From Legionella wadsworthii DSM 21896 = ATCC 33877 (GTDB lineage Bacteria > Pseudomonadota > Gammaproteobacteria > Legionellales > Legionellaceae), in assembly GCF_000701265.1 (NCBI RefSeq), contig NZ_JNIA01000028.1:1-64000 (forward strand): a DNA stretch of 64,000 nucleotides, in the 5' to 3' direction. Both the position numbers and the translations under genes were made by a program. Shown one piece after another: positions 34,333 to 44,771 of the stretch (its first letter is position 1; each line of letters opens with the position of its first letter). The notes under the pieces are model-generated. The model saw only the letters and a list, made by a program, of their open reading frames with translations. It did not search any database and was not told the DNA's origin.

Positions 34333-37300
34333 TCATAATGCAAAACTAATTGACTCATTATGGAGTACATTTTTGATTTGCGGGGGGATAATTTCATCTA
34401 ATGTTTTAGGTTCTGATTCTTTATGTGAAAGAGCAGCAACTTTTCTGGCTTCCTGATGCTTATTTATCAGTATTAATTGAGATTCAAACTCGAACAGCTC
34501 AGCCATACCATTAATCCGCTTTACGTAGAAACATTCTCTTTTTTCTTCTTCTTTGATCGCACCATCGATAAAAGAAATTTGTTGTTTTAGGGATTCCACT
34601 TGACCAGATATTTGTTCACGTAATTGTTCGAGTTGTGTCGCAAGAAGATGCCAATTTTCATTTAGATTGGGGCCAAAATTATTTTGCAATTTTTGATTTG
34701 GCCTTTCTAGTAGCATGTCAAATTCACAGCGCCAGTCTTCCATATTTTCGGGTGTTATTAGATAGCTTGAAAAATAGGAAGAAATGTTACCAAAAATCGA
34801 TTTCGGTTTTGTTCCATCGACCATTCTTTCATGCAAATCTCTAAAATTAATTTTTAGTATAATATCCTGAATTTGATCAATTTCTTCTGATTTTAAATTC
34901 GGAAAATTAAATTGTTTCATTAATTCCCTATCAAGGAAACACTGACGAATTTCATCAGAAAAAGCGCTCAAATCATGAGGTAAATCAGCAGTTATCCATG
35001 CTTTTATAGTCAGGATTTTTTTTATTTCTTCCTGAAATTGTTCGGGAAATTGCTCAGCATTTACAGCAGCTTTGGATTCTAATTTAAGAAGAGGTAATTT
35101 TTCTTTAATAACCTTTTCTATCTTCGAAAGTTGCTCCATTGCCTGAATCAATCTTAACTCTATCACCTCGCGTTCTTTTGAAAGCTCCTGTTTACGTGAA
35201 TGATATTGTGTAAAATCCTGGAGTAAAGGGTGGGAACCAGAACCTTGAATAACTAAATCAAAATAATCACGATATCCATTATGGCCCTCCTCAAAGTAAA
35301 CTTCACTCACTTCAAAACCCTGAAACCCCTTAAGTTTTTCTTTAAAGTTCTCCGCTTTTTCAATTAAGTATTTATTTGGATTTTCCCATTCTGGGTGTTT
35401 CTGGCTGAATGTCTCACAAAGGATACGGATTTCACCTCGTAGCTGGATCACCTGTTTATGTAATTTAGAACCTGTTCTGGATAATTCAGCAACCTTCTGT
35501 GAGAGATAAAAATATGCTTCATGAAAAGCATAGATTGTCTTGTTGCCGCTTAGCGTGCTGTTTAAAGTTTTTTTAATCACGTCCCATTCATCATCATTTT
35601 TTAAAGTTCTGTCTTCCTTCTCCATGGTAGTAATCGTAGTGTGCATTCTATCTACCATTAATCCAGAGAAAGACTCTTCTTTACACCTTTGGATGAAGTC
35701 GACATCCAAATCGCTTTCGGAACCCAACGCGGTTACCTGATTGAGGGTTGTTAAAGTTTTTTTAATGAGCGTACGGGTATTCTTATGGCCAAAAGAAAAT
35801 ATCCATAGCCCTTCCAGTTTTGATTCATGTTTGGCTAAAATCTGGTATAAATTCTTAATTGCCAGTTGTCGTTCCTGAATATTTGCTTTTTTCACGATAT
35901 GGGTAGCATGCAATATTTCGTTGGCCGCAGCAGTCACCGCAGAGCGTTCAAGCAAATAGCCTAAGCCCCTATTTTCCTTCATGGCCCAAGAAAGCGAGTG
36001 TTCCAGATCATCGACAATTTCTTCGATTACATTATCAAAATAGAATTTTTTTAAATCTTTGATATCGGTTGTTTCCTCAAGCCCCACTTCTTGGTAAACC
36101 TTTAACAATTCCTGAATTATAGGTTGCATGGCATATTTTTCTGAAAAGCATGCTTCTGGTAGGTATCGATTACCGTAATCCACTAAAAGACCCACAAGAA
36201 CTTCTAAATTGGGAGCATTCATAGCTTGTTCCGCTAAAATTTCCCGGATCGATTTTTTTAAGTAGCGGTTATTCTTAATGATATGGGTCATGTCTGCAGC
36301 AAATAATTTCACCTGGCTTGTCGCAAAAGCTGTGCGGTTCGTTTCAACATCACCATCACCGAACCGCAACATGGCTCCGCTGACTTCCATTCCGGATTCA
36401 AGATATCGTCGCGCTTTTTTCTTCTCGGCAAGACGAACTTTTTTGCTGTCTCTATGGGTTAATCGATGTAGTTGAATTTGCTCTCTTAAAGACACCCCAT
36501 CCAAATAGCGGCATCGCAGATCATTAATAGAGTCTGCTACAATGACATTTTTGGCTTTATTTTTTAAAAATTCCCGCTGTATCTCCCAAAGAGAATTCAC
36601 GCTGATTTCATAAATCGCCAGGGCCTCATCTAATGCCCCAGTCTGGATTTGTTTATTGGCATCCCGGCATGCAAAAGCATGTGGATATCCGGAGGAAGTC
36701 AGATGGCGACAGTTGTCCCATTGCTCATTCAAAGAAAGAATAAATTCATTTCTTTTCCTTAAGAGTTCCCCATCCAATAAGCTCCATTCTGATTTTGGAT
36801 AAACAAGATGCAAAAACTCCTTCCATTCTTGAAATTGTTCTAACACGACTTGCTGTATACTGGAAACCCTTTGCAAATAATCATGCGCCACTGCAAGATC
36901 TTCATCCTGCAGCTTTTTTAGTTCTGCTGTTTCAGCAATCATTTTTTTACGATCGCCCTCTGTTTCATAATTCCAAAATTTTGTGGTGAATGAACCTTGT
37001 TGATCATAAAAGACAACGTGCTTACCCGGTCTGTTTTTTCCCGAAATACAGTGAATGATTTGTTCCGTTGTCTCTGAATTTTCCAAGTCGGTTTGGATTG
37101 ATAAAAACCCTTCAGGGCATTTCGTTTTAAACTGAAGACGCGCTACCACATCTGAAGAAACGAGAGTTATTTTATTGTACTTTCCTGAATGGTTTTTAAC
37201 CCACTTTTCAGTGTCCAAACCAACTTTATCACATACAGAAATGTCCTTTTCAGGGAAAACAGCTTTCAATTTTTTCTCAATCTTCCTTAGTTCTTGAGGG

Positions 37301-40300
37301 TTCTTTGTAATAATAATTACCGGTTGATTACTTTCAGCGCAAATAATATATTTTTTTATGGCATTCAGAGAAGCTTCTGGATTAGTAATATTTTTCCGAT
37401 GTAAGGCTGTATTTTTGCTATGAACCTGCAATTGAAAGCCACCATTCACGTCGAGCAGCGCACAGTGTTGCGCTATCTTTTCTTTTTTGCATAGATCTTT
37501 GGAAAGATAAATAATACGTCCCTGCTTTTTATAATCATCAGTTAAATCTTTAAAAGAAACTGAATTGACAATAGTTCTTTCTGGTTCAATATCAAATTCC
37601 AAACCAGAATATTCTAATCCTAAGCGAGCCGCTAAAAATTGTTGCTCCATAAAGCTCGTGTGAGTCTGTGGATTTTTTTGAGACAGGGGGATTGCAACAT
37701 GGTGTGGTGTTTTTGAGGGTATAATAACAAAATCTTCCCCTTCAATGTAAGTTTGGGCTGTAATCGCTGAATTTAACCATAAATGATATTTAGTTTCAGA
37801 CAGGAGGTTTAATTGTTTTTTCTGCCATCCTGTCTCTGCCTGCAGGTATAAGAACTCCTTTAACTCAGTAATATCCTTTTCTTCGCTCCAAGCATCTGTT
37901 TCATAAAGTGATCTAAATTTTTTTTGCTGAATAAACTGATTTACCAAAGGATAAACCCAGGCATAGGGATTATCATTTTCTTCATCTTCAGTTCCAGATG
38001 TAAGATTAAATAATACTCTCTCGTCAAATTCTGAAAAATCGGCTCCATAAAGAATTAAGTTACTGGATAAAACACGTCCTTCTTTGTACGCCGTTAAGTC
38101 TTCATTTTCCTTTTTGGCGCGAGATCGATATAAAGCCAAATCACCTGGAGTAGAATAATTGATACCTCCTACTTGATAAGTACCTTTGGGTGATCCCGCT
38201 TTAATGCTGCTCGAAGTAATACCCAGGGAAGTAAAAAAATATTGGTCTTGGTTTAAAAAAGTTTCGTCCTGTATATGTTGACTGGGAGCACAAACATCGA
38301 CTGTGCCCCCATCCGCTTGTACCCATTGCATTACGGCAAATAAGGCAGCCGAAATGTGATTACCCTCTTCATCATCGATTTCCATCAAAAGATTTTTTTG
38401 ATTCTTTAAAGAAATTAAAATGGCGAGGATTTGGGTAGGTTCTGGAAATTTTCCTGTAGCCCGAAAATATTGTTCCCTCAATACGGCAAGCAATTTCAAC
38501 TGGTTCTTTAACTTTTCATGATTATCAGAATTTTGTTTTCTTAGTGCAGCAATCAATGTATTGGATAATTCACGCAGCTCAGCACGGCTAACTTGAGTTA
38601 AGTTTTTATAAATTTTAATTGGGCTTGTTGCTGAATCAGTCCCTACACATAATGAGAAAGGTTGCTCTTTCCCTATTGCATTCACATAAGTTAATTGCTG
38701 TGCTAAATCATATTGTTCCTGGCTATTCAAAGGAGTATCTTCAAATATATTTTTAATTTGGGCAATGCTTTGTTTCATTTTTGAAGATTCAAACTGCTCC
38801 TCTATAATTTGTGACGAATCTTTTAAAATGATACCAAAAGAATTGGTTTGCGGGGCACGTCCTGATTTTGGATCTTTATCAAACCCATTCGCATAAACAG
38901 GGATATCTTTTACATAACCATTTAATATTTTTATAAATGATTTCAAATGGGGGTATGGCGGAAAATCAAATAAATGAGTCAACTCATCGAGATGCATAGG
39001 ATTTAATTCAAGGCCTGCTTCCACATCCAGCAACAGGTGAATATTGTTTTCCGATGTCCCTTCTGCAAGTTTAAGTAGTATTTTTGCCCATTTATTTAAT
39101 TCAGAATCATTTAAATCTTTCAATGTATCAAGAATATGATTGTATCGAACCAACTCATCATGACTTCCTTTGACACATGTTCTCAACAATAAAGTTAGTA
39201 AAGGCACCCGTGTTAACAGGGTGGTCTTCGTTTGAATCATCATTGAGGTTTTATCAATGACTTTCTTCAATTCCTGACCATCGATTTCAGGACCAGCTGC
39301 TTTGATGACATCAATTAACGCAGTGAATAACTCCTGGGATTCCTTTTTATCGATTTCAGGAAAAGACTTCATTCCTATTAACTGGTTTAATGGAAGTACC
39401 GATTTTTGGGATAGATTATGAGCCACGGAACAATGCAATAAATTAACATAGGCTTCCTGCCCAAGCTCTTCTTCAAATGTCGTTAAGTATGCAACCTCGT
39501 TTAAAGTATCTTCTAATTGTTTTTGCGAATATTCGGGGATTGTATTTAATAGGTGACTAATTATTTTTAGGGGAGACACGACTGAGATTGGGGTTCTTTG
39601 ACTTAAGCTTAAGAGTAAATTATTGATATGTAACGGAGAGAAATCAATGTTTCTGGATTTGAGTACCTTGGTTATGTCTGATAATAATGGTACACATTGA
39701 TGATATTCTATATTATTTTCATTTTTAATAAGGATGAGGGTACTGATCAAATGATTCACATGACCGATTTGCTGCTCTAAATCCATCAATACTTTATCAT
39801 TAGATAAATCAGTTTCAAAACCTTTAATAGAACCAAGTAAATAGTCCACGAAATCTACATCGTTAACATGAAGCGACTTTAAAGCAGTATTTAATTTCGA
39901 TTGACAAAGGGCCTTAAGCCGGGCCTTCAGAACAGTCAAGAAAGATTGCTTACTAAAAAATTCACTTCCCAAGAGTTGCGTCATTTGTATTTTTTCTTGG
40001 GGGTATCCTGAGAGCGTCCAGGCAAACCATCTGCTGTTTAAAAGTTTCTTTACTTCTTGCTCTTCTTCAACCAAAGCATCGAAGACAGCACTGGGAACAA
40101 CAGGTTTTCGTCGCAAATAATACAAAACAACTAGATGTGCTTGCATCCAGGGTTCGATATAACTTTTTAATTTTTCTGGAAAAGCCGCAAACTTATCATC
40201 AAGCTGCCATTCTTCATAATTTTGTAGCAATAGATTGAAAAGATTGATTTCTGTTTCTTTTTGGGGTTCGTGCCCTATCTTCAAGTCAGGTAATTCTGTT

Positions 40301-42612
40301 TGAATGATATGTAAAATAGCAGCCGTTTGATGTGGGACAGAGGGCATGGAATTTAAAATTAGATCAGCCTGAGCCACTTTATTCACTGTACTGATTAGTT
40401 GATCCAGGGTGGGTAAGCGATAGGAATCTTCTATTTTGATGTTTGTGAAAATCGAAAGCACTTGCTTGCGACGCTCGGCAGGTATATTTTGCAATTCCTG
40501 AGCCAAAATTTTGATTTTTGCCTCAAATTCATTGTCTACTTCATCTTGTGTCACTTCGGGTATTTTATCATTTACCAAAGACAGAAGTGTTACAAACTGA
40601 GATAAAGGTTCCGGTTGGTCGTGAAATCGCTCTGATAAAAAATGATTTAATTTGGAAGGTGGAATTAAATGGTTTAATAAATGGGACAAAGCAAATTTTT
40701 GGATAGGTAGGGCTTTTGTTTTCTCAACAGCAAATCGGTTTTCATAATTATCTAAAATCGCATAAGCCGCAGGTCCATAAATTGCAATAACATCCAATAC
40801 AAGTTCAATTTTTTTCTGAAACTCATCACTCATTTGTTCTGAATCAATCCCTTTGTTTTCCCGCGTCCGTAACAATGATTCGATTATTCGTACGAATTCA
40901 TCCGCAGACGGCATAGATTCCCAACTGAGGTGCGCTAAAGATCTTGCAAAAGTGTTAAGTATTGGGAATAGATAATGATTCAAATCCACATTCAAGTCAT
41001 TTGAGGCGATTAATTGGCTTATTAAAGTTTTAAATTGAAGGCAGGGGTCCTCGAGTTGAGAACATGCGTGCTTGCCTGTTGTCAAAAAAAGAGCAATATT
41101 CAATAATAATGCTTTATTTTTATGATTGAATTTATCGTTTTTGCTAATTTCTTGCTCAATTCTTTGATATACTTCATGTTGAAAGGCCCACTCCTGAACA
41201 CCGACAAACCGATAAAAACGAGTCAGACATTCATCATATGGAAGATCAATCTGCACTAACCAGGCATAGACATCGTGGGGATTCCTTGGTACCGAAAAAT
41301 CAGGGATGTCTTCTTCAAGTCTTAATAGATTCATTTCTCGTGTAATGAGCTGATAATGATTACGGCTGGCGAGGCAAGCAGCATCAAGATCAATGTCATC
41401 TAAATAAGTGAGTTGCTCTTCAGGATCACTGCTGTTGTGGATAAGATAAAGAATACAAGCCAATGAATGCTTCATATGCCCTTTATTTTTTACTCTGCAG
41501 GCTAAAGGTAATGTCAGGTTCTTTTGATCTAATTGGTCAAGAAAATAGGAATAGGCAAGAAATAAATCATCAAATTGTGTGGGAATTCCAGCAGCTTTAT
41601 GGAGGGAAACTAAATGAGCCCACCATGTGTGTTGTTCGTTACTTAACGCCGTTAATTTTTTGAGACTGTTTAAGCCTTCTGTGGACACAATGGTTAGATA
41701 GTTTTCCGGTTTATCTAAAAAAAGATCATTAAAATCCTTGAAAAGTTCTTTATCATGTAATGCTTTAAATTGTTGTAGTAAAAGCAAAACACCATCGGCC
41801 CCTGTATGGAGTAACACTTGGGCCAGTCCTTGATAGTTTTGATCAGATAGAGGCAGTGTCTGTAATAATCTAATCCATTTCAGTTTAGAGGAGTCATACC
41901 CCGTAAAATGTGATAAAAGAGAAATGAAAACAGATTGACGTTGCTCAGGCAATGTTCCGCTATCGAGCAAATCATGAAACTCTGTTTTAAACCGGCGTCT
42001 TTGTTCCTCATCCTTCCATGCCATTTTAATCTGATGATACGAACCGGTTATAGGACGTACATCAAGCGGAGATAGCTTAAGATTGTCTGTCAAAGGAGTA
42101 TTTTCTATAGAATATTGATTGTGGGGTTCCTCTTCATTCTTCCGCTTTCTTGGGATTGCCCTTTGCTTTTGATGCTCCGTTTTAATGGTGTAAGGTGTTG
42201 GATATTGAAGCTGTAATGCAATACGTGGCGCATAGGTTCCTTCAACCCAGTTTTTTTTGGTTTTTCGAATACTGGGGGGATGGGTTGAAATTATTGATGG
42301 GCCAGTTAAATCGATGATTTGTTTCTGGAATTCATGAGAGAATTTTTGTCGTTTACAGATCAGATATAAATTATCAAAAGTTAACTGATATTCTGATTGT
42401 TGTGGAGAAAATTCAAACCTGTAGAGTAAAGGGCGCTCTGGATTTAAAAAGAATTGAGCCAGCTCATTAAAATTTTCTTGGGAAAATTCCTCTAATTCTA
42501 AAAGCAGGGTGACTTCACCAGAAAATAATTTGTCGTGCTCGTAGTTGGTTTGCAAGTAAACTAAAAAGTCTCTGACATGATTAAAGTTATTGTTGTCCAG
42601 AGTGATTTTCAT
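34333..42612 (-). CDS. Giant protein with degenerate SecA/DEAD-like region; candidate effector
   Basis: 2759 residues in one uninterrupted frame; AGGAATAGGG precedes the ATG. Residues 1-1370 are helical repeat-like sequence without motifs I know. Around 1390-1880 the order resembles SecA-type DEAD proteins: FPEPTQILAIL, then LLMEIDDEEGNHISAALFAVMQW (about 1407-1428) where SecA has TGEGKT, VDVCAPSQ, LYGADFSEFD, a later strand VIIITKNPQELRKIEKKL, and FLSIQTDLENSETTEQIIHCISGKNRPGKHVVFYD near 1835-1870 in the place of motifs V and VI. The Walker A lysine is missing, so ATP hydrolysis is doubtful. The last 900 residues are coiled-coil-rich. No signal peptide. The function is unknown; size and context suggest a Dot/Icm substrate. 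Confidence 0.6.
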   Translation of the reverse strand: MKITLDNNNFNHVRDFLVYLQTNYEHDKLFSGEVTLLLELEEFSQENFNELAQFFLNPERPLLYRFEFSPQQSEYQLTFDNLYLICKRQKFSHEFQKQIIDLTGPSIISTHPPSIRKTKKNWVEGTYAPRIALQLQYPTPYTIKTEHQKQRAIPRKRKNEEEPHNQYSIENTPLTDNLKLSPLDVRPITGSYHQIKMAWKDEEQRRRFKTEFHDLLDSGTLPEQRQSVFISLLSHFTGYDSSKLKWIRLLQTLPLSDQNYQGLAQVLLHTGADGVLLLLQQFKALHDKELFKDFNDLFLDKPENYLTIVSTEGLNSLKKLTALSNEQHTWWAHLVSLHKAAGIPTQFDDLFLAYSYFLDQLDQKNLTLPLACRVKNKGHMKHSLACILYLIHNSSDPEEQLTYLDDIDLDAACLASRNHYQLITREMNLLRLEEDIPDFSVPRNPHDVYAWLVQIDLPYDECLTRFYRFVGVQEWAFQHEVYQRIEQEISKNDKFNHKNKALLLNIALFLTTGKHACSQLEDPCLQFKTLISQLIASNDLNVDLNHYLFPILNTFARSLAHLSWESMPSADEFVRIIESLLRTRENKGIDSEQMSDEFQKKIELVLDVIAIYGPAAYAILDNYENRFAVEKTKALPIQKFALSHLLNHLIPPSKLNHFLSERFHDQPEPLSQFVTLLSLVNDKIPEVTQDEVDNEFEAKIKILAQELQNIPAERRKQVLSIFTNIKIEDSYRLPTLDQLISTVNKVAQADLILNSMPSVPHQTAAILHIIQTELPDLKIGHEPQKETEINLFNLLLQNYEEWQLDDKFAAFPEKLKSYIEPWMQAHLVVLYYLRRKPVVPSAVFDALVEEEQEVKKLLNSRWFAWTLSGYPQEKIQMTQLLGSEFFSKQSFLTVLKARLKALCQSKLNTALKSLHVNDVDFVDYLLGSIKGFETDLSNDKVLMDLEQQIGHVNHLISTLILIKNENNIEYHQCVPLLSDITKVLKSRNIDFSPLHINNLLLSLSQRTPISVVSPLKIISHLLNTIPEYSQKQLEDTLNEVAYLTTFEEELGQEAYVNLLHCSVAHNLSQKSVLPLNQLIGMKSFPEIDKKESQELFTALIDVIKAAGPEIDGQELKKVIDKTSMMIQTKTTLLTRVPLLTLLLRTCVKGSHDELVRYNHILDTLKDLNDSELNKWAKILLKLAEGTSENNIHLLLDVEAGLELNPMHLDELTHLFDFPPYPHLKSFIKILNGYVKDIPVYANGFDKDPKSGRAPQTNSFGIILKDSSQIIEEQFESSKMKQSIAQIKNIFEDTPLNSQEQYDLAQQLTYVNAIGKEQPFSLCVGTDSATSPIKIYKNLTQVSRAELRELSNTLIAALRKQNSDNHEKLKNQLKLLAVLREQYFRATGKFPEPTQILAILISLKNQKNLLMEIDDEEGNHISAALFAVMQWVQADGGTVDVCAPSQHIQDETFLNQDQYFFTSLGITSSSIKAGSPKGTYQVGGINYSTPGDLALYRSRAKKENEDLTAYKEGRVLSSNLILYGADFSEFDERVLFNLTSGTEDEENDNPYAWVYPLVNQFIQQKKFRSLYETDAWSEEKDITELKEFLYLQAETGWQKKQLNLLSETKYHLWLNSAITAQTYIEGEDFVIIPSKTPHHVAIPLSQKNPQTHTSFMEQQFLAARLGLEYSGLEFDIEPERTIVNSVSFKDLTDDYKKQGRIIYLSKDLCKKEKIAQHCALLDVNGGFQLQVHSKNTALHRKNITNPEASLNAIKKYIICAESNQPVIIITKNPQELRKIEKKLKAVFPEKDISVCDKVGLDTEKWVKNHSGKYNKITLVSSDVVARLQFKTKCPEGFLSIQTDLENSETTEQIIHCISGKNRPGKHVVFYDQQGSFTTKFWNYETEGDRKKMIAETAELKKLQDEDLAVAHDYLQRVSSIQQVVLEQFQEWKEFLHLVYPKSEWSLLDGELLRKRNEFILSLNEQWDNCRHLTSSGYPHAFACRDANKQIQTGALDEALAIYEISVNSLWEIQREFLKNKAKNVIVADSINDLRCRYLDGVSLREQIQLHRLTHRDSKKVRLAEKKKARRYLESGMEVSGAMLRFGDGDVETNRTAFATSQVKLFAADMTHIIKNNRYLKKSIREILAEQAMNAPNLEVLVGLLVDYGNRYLPEACFSEKYAMQPIIQELLKVYQEVGLEETTDIKDLKKFYFDNVIEEIVDDLEHSLSWAMKENRGLGYLLERSAVTAAANEILHATHIVKKANIQERQLAIKNLYQILAKHESKLEGLWIFSFGHKNTRTLIKKTLTTLNQVTALGSESDLDVDFIQRCKEESFSGLMVDRMHTTITTMEKEDRTLKNDDEWDVIKKTLNSTLSGNKTIYAFHEAYFYLSQKVAELSRTGSKLHKQVIQLRGEIRILCETFSQKHPEWENPNKYLIEKAENFKEKLKGFQGFEVSEVYFEEGHNGYRDYFDLVIQGSGSHPLLQDFTQYHSRKQELSKEREVIELRLIQAMEQLSKIEKVIKEKLPLLKLESKAAVNAEQFPEQFQEEIKKILTIKAWITADLPHDLSAFSDEIRQCFLDRELMKQFNFPNLKSEEIDQIQDIILKINFRDLHERMVDGTKPKSIFGNISSYFSSYLITPENMEDWRCEFDMLLERPNQKLQNNFGPNLNENWHLLATQLEQLREQISGQVESLKQQISFIDGAIKEEEKRECFYVKRINGMAELFEFESQLILINKHQEARKVAALSHKESEPKTLDEIIPPQIKNVLHNESISFAL

Positions 42613-42729
42613 GAAACCCTATTCCTCCAAATAATCAATATTAAGAGCTTATTATTCAAATAATGCTCAAAATATATCAGGATTTTGATAAATAAAATAT
42701 GAAAAAATATAGGTTTAGTTGAGAATTGA

Positions 42730-44544
42730 TTAAAATACATCTAAAACCGCATTCAAGAGCTGTTGCGTGTAGGGTTGTTTCGGAGATCTAAAAATAGTTT
42801 CGCATTGCCCAGCCTCAATTCCTTTCCCATTTTTCATGACTAATACTTCATCTGCAATATAGGAAACTACCCCCATATTATGCGTGATAAATAAATAGGA
42901 AATTCCAGTTTCCTGTTGTAATTCTTTTAATAAATTTAAAATCTGAGCCTGCACCGATACATCCAGGGCACTAGTGGGTTCATCGCAGATTAAAACATCG
43001 GGTTCTGTAGCAAGAGCGCGGGCAATACAAATTCTTTGTCTTTGACCACCGGAAAATTGATGGGGGTAGCGATGCAAACTACCGCTAGGCAGATTCACCT
43101 GATCCAGCAATACTTTTTGTCTTTTCTTGATTATCGAACGCTTTAGCCCTTGTGCATGCATTCCTTCTGCAATAATGTCACCAACAGTCATCCGTGGGTT
43201 CATGGAAGAAAATGGATCTTGGAAAATAATTTGCACCTTTTTTCTGTACTCTCTTAATAAACGTCCTTTTAGTGTCAAAACATCCTGTCCTTTATAATTG
43301 ATTTCCCCGCTGGATATAGGCAATAAACGCAACAAAGCACGACTTGCTGTCGTTTTTCCACATCCTGATTCCCCCACTAAGGCTAATGTTTTTCCTTTCG
43401 ATAAATGAAAGGACAGATCATCTACTGCCTTAAAATTTGTTTTATTATGGCTGAATATCCCTTTTTTCTGAACAAAAACAACAGTGAGATGATTGACTTG
43501 AAGTATGGTTGGAGTCTCATTAGTTTCGTCCTTCCAGCCTATTTTATTTTTTTGCAGAGGCGGTAATTCCTCCAGTTCGGGATATAAATGACATCGCACC
43601 AATCTCTCTTTTTGCTCCTGAAGTTTCGGCTCCTCCAGAGAACAACGTTCAAAAGCATAAATACAACGAGGATGAAAACGGCAACCTGAAGGCATGTCAT
43701 CCAAAGCGGGTACAAATCCACGAATGATAGAAAGCTTTTCCTCACGTTTTGCCATAGATGGTATCGAAGCCAACAACTGTTGAACATAAGGATGTTGTTT
43801 TACCCGCGAAAAAAAATGATCGACAGAAGCTTGCGCCACAACTTGTCCGGCATACATAACACAAACGCGAGAGGCCATGGCCTTTACCACGCCTAAATCA
43901 TGGGTTATCAGCAATAAACTCATTTGATGCTTTTTTTGTACTTTTTTAAGCAAAGAAAGAATTTGTGCCTGTATCGTTACATCTAAAGCGGTTGTAGGTT
44001 CATCGGCAATTAAAATATCTGGTTTACACGCTAAGGCCATGGCAATAACCACGCGTTGTTTCTGTCCTCCCGATAATTGATGGGGATATTGGTGTATTTT
44101 GACCTCGGGTTGCGGCATTTCTACCTCAGAAAGCACAGATATCAATGCTTCATGCAACTCTTTTGCAGTGAACGTATGACATTGGAGCAAAGCTTCTGAA
44201 ATCTGTTCGCCTATCGTCATGACGGGATTAAGCGCAGTCATTGGTTCTTGAAAAATCATGGCCATTTTGCGGCCTCTTAATTGCCGCATCATTTGTTCGG
44301 GTAAATCAAGTATGTCTTGGTCCCCGACATGTATCATACTATTGACGCCATAAACTCCGGATTTTGGCAGCAAACGCATTAAAGCCAAAGAAGTGAGTGA
44401 TTTACCACAACCGGACTCACCTAATAAAACCAAAGTTTCACCAGGTTCCAAATTAAAGCTGATCTCATCCAAAGCAGACACCGTATGATGGTGGTTTTGA
44501 AAAGCGACAGAGAGTTGATGAATTTCAGCACTGTTTTTTTGCAT
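42730..44544 (-). CDS. Peptide/nickel-type ABC transporter ATPase with two fused nucleotide domains (YejF/GsiA-like)
   Basis: 604 residues with two complete ABC domains. Domain 1 has Walker A GESGCGKS at 42-49, signature LSGGQKQRV and ADEPTTALD. Domain 2 has Walker A near 389-396, FSGGQRQRI and CDEPTSALD. Each is followed by the oligopeptide-type tail (CRFHPRC after domain 1). It powers import of oligopeptides, or of similar substrates, as part of a YejABEF-like system. No permease or binding-protein gene is adjacent, so those subunits must be encoded elsewhere. Divergent from parE. Confidence 0.93.
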   Translation of the reverse strand: MQKNSAEIHQLSVAFQNHHHTVSALDEISFNLEPGETLVLLGESGCGKSLTSLALMRLLPKSGVYGVNSMIHVGDQDILDLPEQMMRQLRGRKMAMIFQEPMTALNPVMTIGEQISEALLQCHTFTAKELHEALISVLSEVEMPQPEVKIHQYPHQLSGGQKQRVVIAMALACKPDILIADEPTTALDVTIQAQILSLLKKVQKKHQMSLLLITHDLGVVKAMASRVCVMYAGQVVAQASVDHFFSRVKQHPYVQQLLASIPSMAKREEKLSIIRGFVPALDDMPSGCRFHPRCIYAFERCSLEEPKLQEQKERLVRCHLYPELEELPPLQKNKIGWKDETNETPTILQVNHLTVVFVQKKGIFSHNKTNFKAVDDLSFHLSKGKTLALVGESGCGKTTASRALLRLLPISSGEINYKGQDVLTLKGRLLREYRKKVQIIFQDPFSSMNPRMTVGDIIAEGMHAQGLKRSIIKKRQKVLLDQVNLPSGSLHRYPHQFSGGQRQRICIARALATEPDVLICDEPTSALDVSVQAQILNLLKELQQETGISYLFITHNMGVVSYIADEVLVMKNGKGIEAGQCETIFRSPKQPYTQQLLNAVLDVF

Positions 44545-44771
44545 ATATTTTCTGTTTCACCTGGATGATAAATACACAATAATCCAGAAAGCTTCTTTGC
44601 TTTTCCCGGATAAAGCATTGCTGAAACCCGGGGGTTAATAATAACATCCTGATCTCTCCACTTGCACAGGAGTGGATCTTTATAATAGATTTACAAAAGG
44701 AATTTTCGTCTTTCGCCTACTGTATCATAATATATGGTAAAATAAATCCAACTTTTATTTGAGAAATATCC

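Noticed and set aside
34333-42612. A set of fused or frameshifted genes instead of one giant gene
   Set aside because: One uninterrupted frame of 2759 codons with consistent composition and a proper ribosome site; no internal stop or frame switch was seen.
44545-44771. Possible tRNA or riboswitch between the ABC ATPase and parE
   Set aside because: No cloverleaf or known aptamer pattern could be built; it probably contains two divergent promoters only.
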